DNA from: Lachnospiraceae bacterium
GTDB lineage: Bacteria > Bacillota > Clostridia > Lachnospirales > Lachnospiraceae
Reading direction: 5' to 3'
Assembly: GCA_017553035.1 (NCBI GenBank)
Contig: JAFZNE010000034.1
Span: forward strand, 1 to 64,000
DNA length: 64,000 bases
Numbering within the stretch: the first letter of the stretch is position 1; every line of letters begins with the position of its first letter. Made by a program: the position numbers and the translations under genes. The notes beneath the pieces are model-generated. The model was not told where the DNA came from. It was given only the letters and a program-made list of their open reading frames with translations, and searched no databases. Shown piece by piece: positions 61,884 to 64,000 of this stretch.

Positions 61884-61895
61884 TATCTATGTCAT

Positions 61896-61924
61896 AATAT
61901 ACACCTGCTTTATATCTTTGTCAA
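61896..61924 (-). promoter_or_regulatory. promoter of the heat-shock operon
   Basis: Minus strand TTGACA, 17-bp spacer, TATATT; CIRCE follows directly. Confidence 0.85.
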
Positions 61925-61957
61925 CTGTTGAATTATAAAAAATCTCTGAAATACAAC

Positions 61958-61994
61958 AAAAGAGTCTGCAACATCTTATGTTGAAGACTCTTTT
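61958..61994 (-). terminator. intrinsic terminator of hemW
   Basis: Plus strand AAAGAGTCTGCAACAT and ATGTTGAAGACTCTTT pair with one mismatch; minus tail CTTTTG. Separates hemW from the heat-shock promoter. Confidence 0.8.
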
Positions 61995-63164
61995 TCATAC
62001 GCAGCATGTGATCATATCCGCGAGGATCGTGTTGCTGACGTCAAATCCTTCTTCGGTAAATGAAATGCGGTCAGGAGTATCTTTGATGAGTCCGGCTGCG
62101 GTATACCGGCCGATCAGCCGTGAAAAGATATGATCAAAATCCTTGTTGAATCTTTCTTTATATTCTTTTTTATCGATCCCTTCGCTCAGCCTCATCCGCA
62201 GGATTATGAATTCTTCTTCCGCACCCGCAGCATCTATTTTTTCCTTTTCTATATGTAATTCTTCAAATGATCCGTTTTGGGCTTTATCAATATATTCTTC
62301 AAAGTTATCTGTATTTTTATAGCGGCTTTTATTATCTGCAATGCCCACATATGATGACGCTCCGATCCCGGCGCCGAGATATTCTTCATTTTTCCAATAT
62401 CCGAGATTGTGGCGGCATTCGAATCCTTCCTTCGCATAATTTGAGATCTCGTAACGGTGGAAACCGAATCCGGAGAGGATTTCCGAAGTCAGATGATACA
62501 TTCTCCTCTCATCATCTTCATCGGGAAGCAACACGGCGGGGGTCCTCACCTTACGTTCCTGCCCGTAAATGTCATAAAAAGGCGTACCGGGCTCAATTAT
62601 CAGGCTGTATGCCGAGATATGTTCGGGTGACAGTCCCGCAACCTTCTTCAGAGTGTTTTCCCAGCCTTGCACCGTCTGTCCCGGCAGTCCGCTCATGATA
62701 TCGATATTGATATTTTCGAAACCGGCACTGCGGGCCAGCTCGTAAGTATCCAGAAATGTTTTATAGTCATGTATCCTTCCGAGGATCTTCAGTTCCGCAT
62801 CATCAGCTGATTGCAGTCCGATGCTCAGGCGGTTGATGCCATATTCCTTATACAGTTTCAGTTTCTCCCTGTCGACAGTACCGGGATTGCATTCGAGACT
62901 GAATTCCGCATTGTCGGCTATCAGGCTGCGGATCGAGGAAAGCAGCTTCTCGCTCAGGTCATTTTCGAGCACCGAAGGAGTCCCTCCCCCGATAAATGCG
63001 GTCCTGAACCCGCATGCATCCGAAAGGAGCCCGGAAAAACTTCCAAGCTCCTTTACAAGCGCATCAATATATGATTCACGATGTTCCCTGTCGGTCGCAA
63101 ATGAAAGGAAATCACAGTACAGGCATTTGCGGACGCAAAAAGGAATATGAACATACAATTCCAT
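61995..63164 (-). CDS. hemW: radical SAM heme chaperone HemW
   Basis: 389 residues from ATG 63164 (GAGG 6 bases upstream; a reading 43 codons longer is rejected). MELYVHIPFCVRKCLYCDFL contains the CxxxCxxC cluster motif; RLSIGLQSADDAELK and NINIDIMSGLPGQT follow, then the HemN-like C-terminus. Lacks the fourth cysteine of true HemN (CxxxCxxCxC), so heme delivery is more likely than coproporphyrinogen oxidation. Confidence 0.92.
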   Translation of the reverse strand: MELYVHIPFCVRKCLYCDFLSFATDREHRESYIDALVKELGSFSGLLSDACGFRTAFIGGGTPSVLENDLSEKLLSSIRSLIADNAEFSLECNPGTVDREKLKLYKEYGINRLSIGLQSADDAELKILGRIHDYKTFLDTYELARSAGFENINIDIMSGLPGQTVQGWENTLKKVAGLSPEHISAYSLIIEPGTPFYDIYGQERKVRTPAVLLPDEDDERRMYHLTSEILSGFGFHRYEISNYAKEGFECRHNLGYWKNEEYLGAGIGASSYVGIADNKSRYKNTDNFEEYIDKAQNGSFEELHIEKEKIDAAGAEEEFIILRMRLSEGIDKKEYKERFNKDFDHIFSRLIGRYTAAGLIKDTPDRISFTEEGFDVSNTILADMITCCV

Positions 63165-63186
63165 AAATAACCTCAACGATGAAGCG

Positions 63187-64000
63187 TCAATTATCCGAAG
63201 CAGAATAATCGACAAATGAGATGTCCAGGTCAACTTTGCCCGGTACTCCCGGGATCGATCCGGAATCCGAATACTGGAGCATCTGGAAATCATAAGGATA
63301 CGTGATCGATGACGAATAAACCGCGAACCATTTATCGATGTCCTTCAGCTTTGTCAGATCGATCCCCATGATCATATACTTCGTATTGGCATAGATCATG
63401 GGCTTATAACCGGCTTCGGCGATCTTGCCGCAGAATGTCCTGCACAGCGCGGTCCTTGTTTCCATATTGAGTTCGTTGGCGCGCGCATTGTAAGTGGTAA
63501 CCCGCTCCGTATCAAATATTACCGGATACTCGACCTTGTAGCCCTTGATCGCATTGAGCACGAACTCGGCCTCCTGTATCGCCTCTTTCTCATTGACCGC
63601 CTGTGAGAAGAAATACACACCGACCTTTATGCCGTTCTCGATGGCGCCCTTCATGTTCGCGTCAAAATACTGGTCTTTCTCGAGAGTTCCTTCGTTCATT
63701 CCGCGGAAGCCCATTCTGATGATCGCATACTCGACGCCGGCATCGGCAACCTTCTTCCAGTTGATCGAAGCCTGATATTTCGATACATCTATACCTCTGT
63801 AGGATATTTTCTGACCGTTCTCGTCGGTATAATACCAGTTGTTGGGGTCGTCCGTATTGAGCCGCGCCCAGTCATAGGTACATTCGGGAATATCCCTGTT
63901 GCGGCTTACAAAATAACGTTCACCCGCGTTGCCGAACACTGTAAGGTATTCCTCGGGGATCTGTGATACGGGCCTGATATATCCGCCGAGCTCGGGATCT
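63187..64000 (-). CDS. GH25 lysozyme-like protein (5' end beyond window)
   Basis: Partial; the frame is open to base 64000, and the visible 271 residues include a GH25 domain: GIDVSKYQASINWKKVADAG, YAIIRMGFRG, VGVYFFSQAVNEKEAIQEAE, VIFDTE and MLQYSDSGSIPG. The catalytic Asp/Glu pair appears in FDTE. N-terminal part would carry the signal or anchor and is not visible. Splits peptidoglycan or acts in cell-wall turnover. Ends 22 bases before hemW. Confidence 0.88.
   Translation of the reverse strand, partial: DPELGGYIRPVSQIPEEYLTVFGNAGERYFVSRNRDIPECTYDWARLNTDDPNNWYYTDENGQKISYRGIDVSKYQASINWKKVADAGVEYAIIRMGFRGMNEGTLEKDQYFDANMKGAIENGIKVGVYFFSQAVNEKEAIQEAEFVLNAIKGYKVEYPVIFDTERVTTYNARANELNMETRTALCRTFCGKIAEAGYKPMIYANTKYMIMGIDLTKLKDIDKWFAVYSSSITYPYDFQMLQYSDSGSIPGVPGKVDLDISFVDYSASDN

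Overview
The window looks like chromosomal DNA of a Gram-positive anaerobe of the class Clostridia, most likely Lachnospiraceae. The indicators are strong AGGAGG-type ribosome binding sites, the CIRCE-controlled hrcA-grpE-dnaK-dnaJ operon, the ireB-ruvX-DUF1292 cluster, RNase J, TrmR/TrhP, a NifS-type desulfurase next to ThiI, and a YerC-type TrpR relative. The assignment rests on gene content read by eye; no database search was possible.

Layout. 0-3.1 kb: a calcium-binding EF-hand-like protein with a SigD-type (motility sigma factor) promoter, divergent from a membrane protein plus XRE regulator pair. 3.1-7.8 kb: D-2-hydroxyacid dehydrogenase, GH130 phosphorylase, shikimate kinase, a histidine phosphatase and a zinc-ribbon protein. 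7.8-15.2 kb: a minus-strand series modA-modB-modC-pncC-GH31-ade, with a palindrome plus T-tract at the predicted transcript start. 15.3-19.7 kb: SDR epimerase, M3 oligoendopeptidase, MFS transporter. 19.7-33.8 kb: an accessory stretch, all on the minus strand, rich in GNAT acetyltransferases and small-molecule enzymes. It includes two three-domain fusions (Nudix + beta-lactamase-like + GNAT; histidine phosphatase + DUF3795 + GNAT), a DinB + DUF3795 fusion, a double GNAT, a WYL regulator operon and a decayed methyltransferase. 33.9-37.2 kb: a GGDEF/EAL protein and the rRNA methyltransferase RlmD. 37.3-46.3 kb: YerC, then a long minus-strand operon ireB-ruvX-DUF1292-rnj-MltG remnant-trmR-trhP-SNF2 helicase. 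46.3-64 kb: translation, tRNA modification and protein quality control (mtaB, HPr-like, thiI, nifS, rsmE, prmA, the heat-shock operon, hemW, a GH25 lysozyme).

Two results stand out. First, a 904-residue gene joins a TetM/EF-G-like ribosomal GTPase to a Rae1/YacP-like NYN ribonuclease domain. It begins directly at the dnaJ stop codon, so it is the last gene of the CIRCE-controlled chaperone operon, and with an orphan half-length solute-binding lipoprotein it interrupts the usual dnaJ-prmA-rsmE order. This predicts a heat-inducible factor that enters the ribosomal A site and cuts mRNA. Second, the 3' ends of at least eight unrelated genes are followed by degenerate tandem copies of the sequence around the stop codon, with periods of about 10 to 70 bp. 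The units differ between loci, so this is not a dispersed element but a recurrent local duplication process. In some loci the copies give in-frame back-up stops or the next gene's ribosome binding site.

No tRNA, rRNA, CRISPR array, insertion sequence or prophage gene was recognised. The GH25 gene runs off the right edge.
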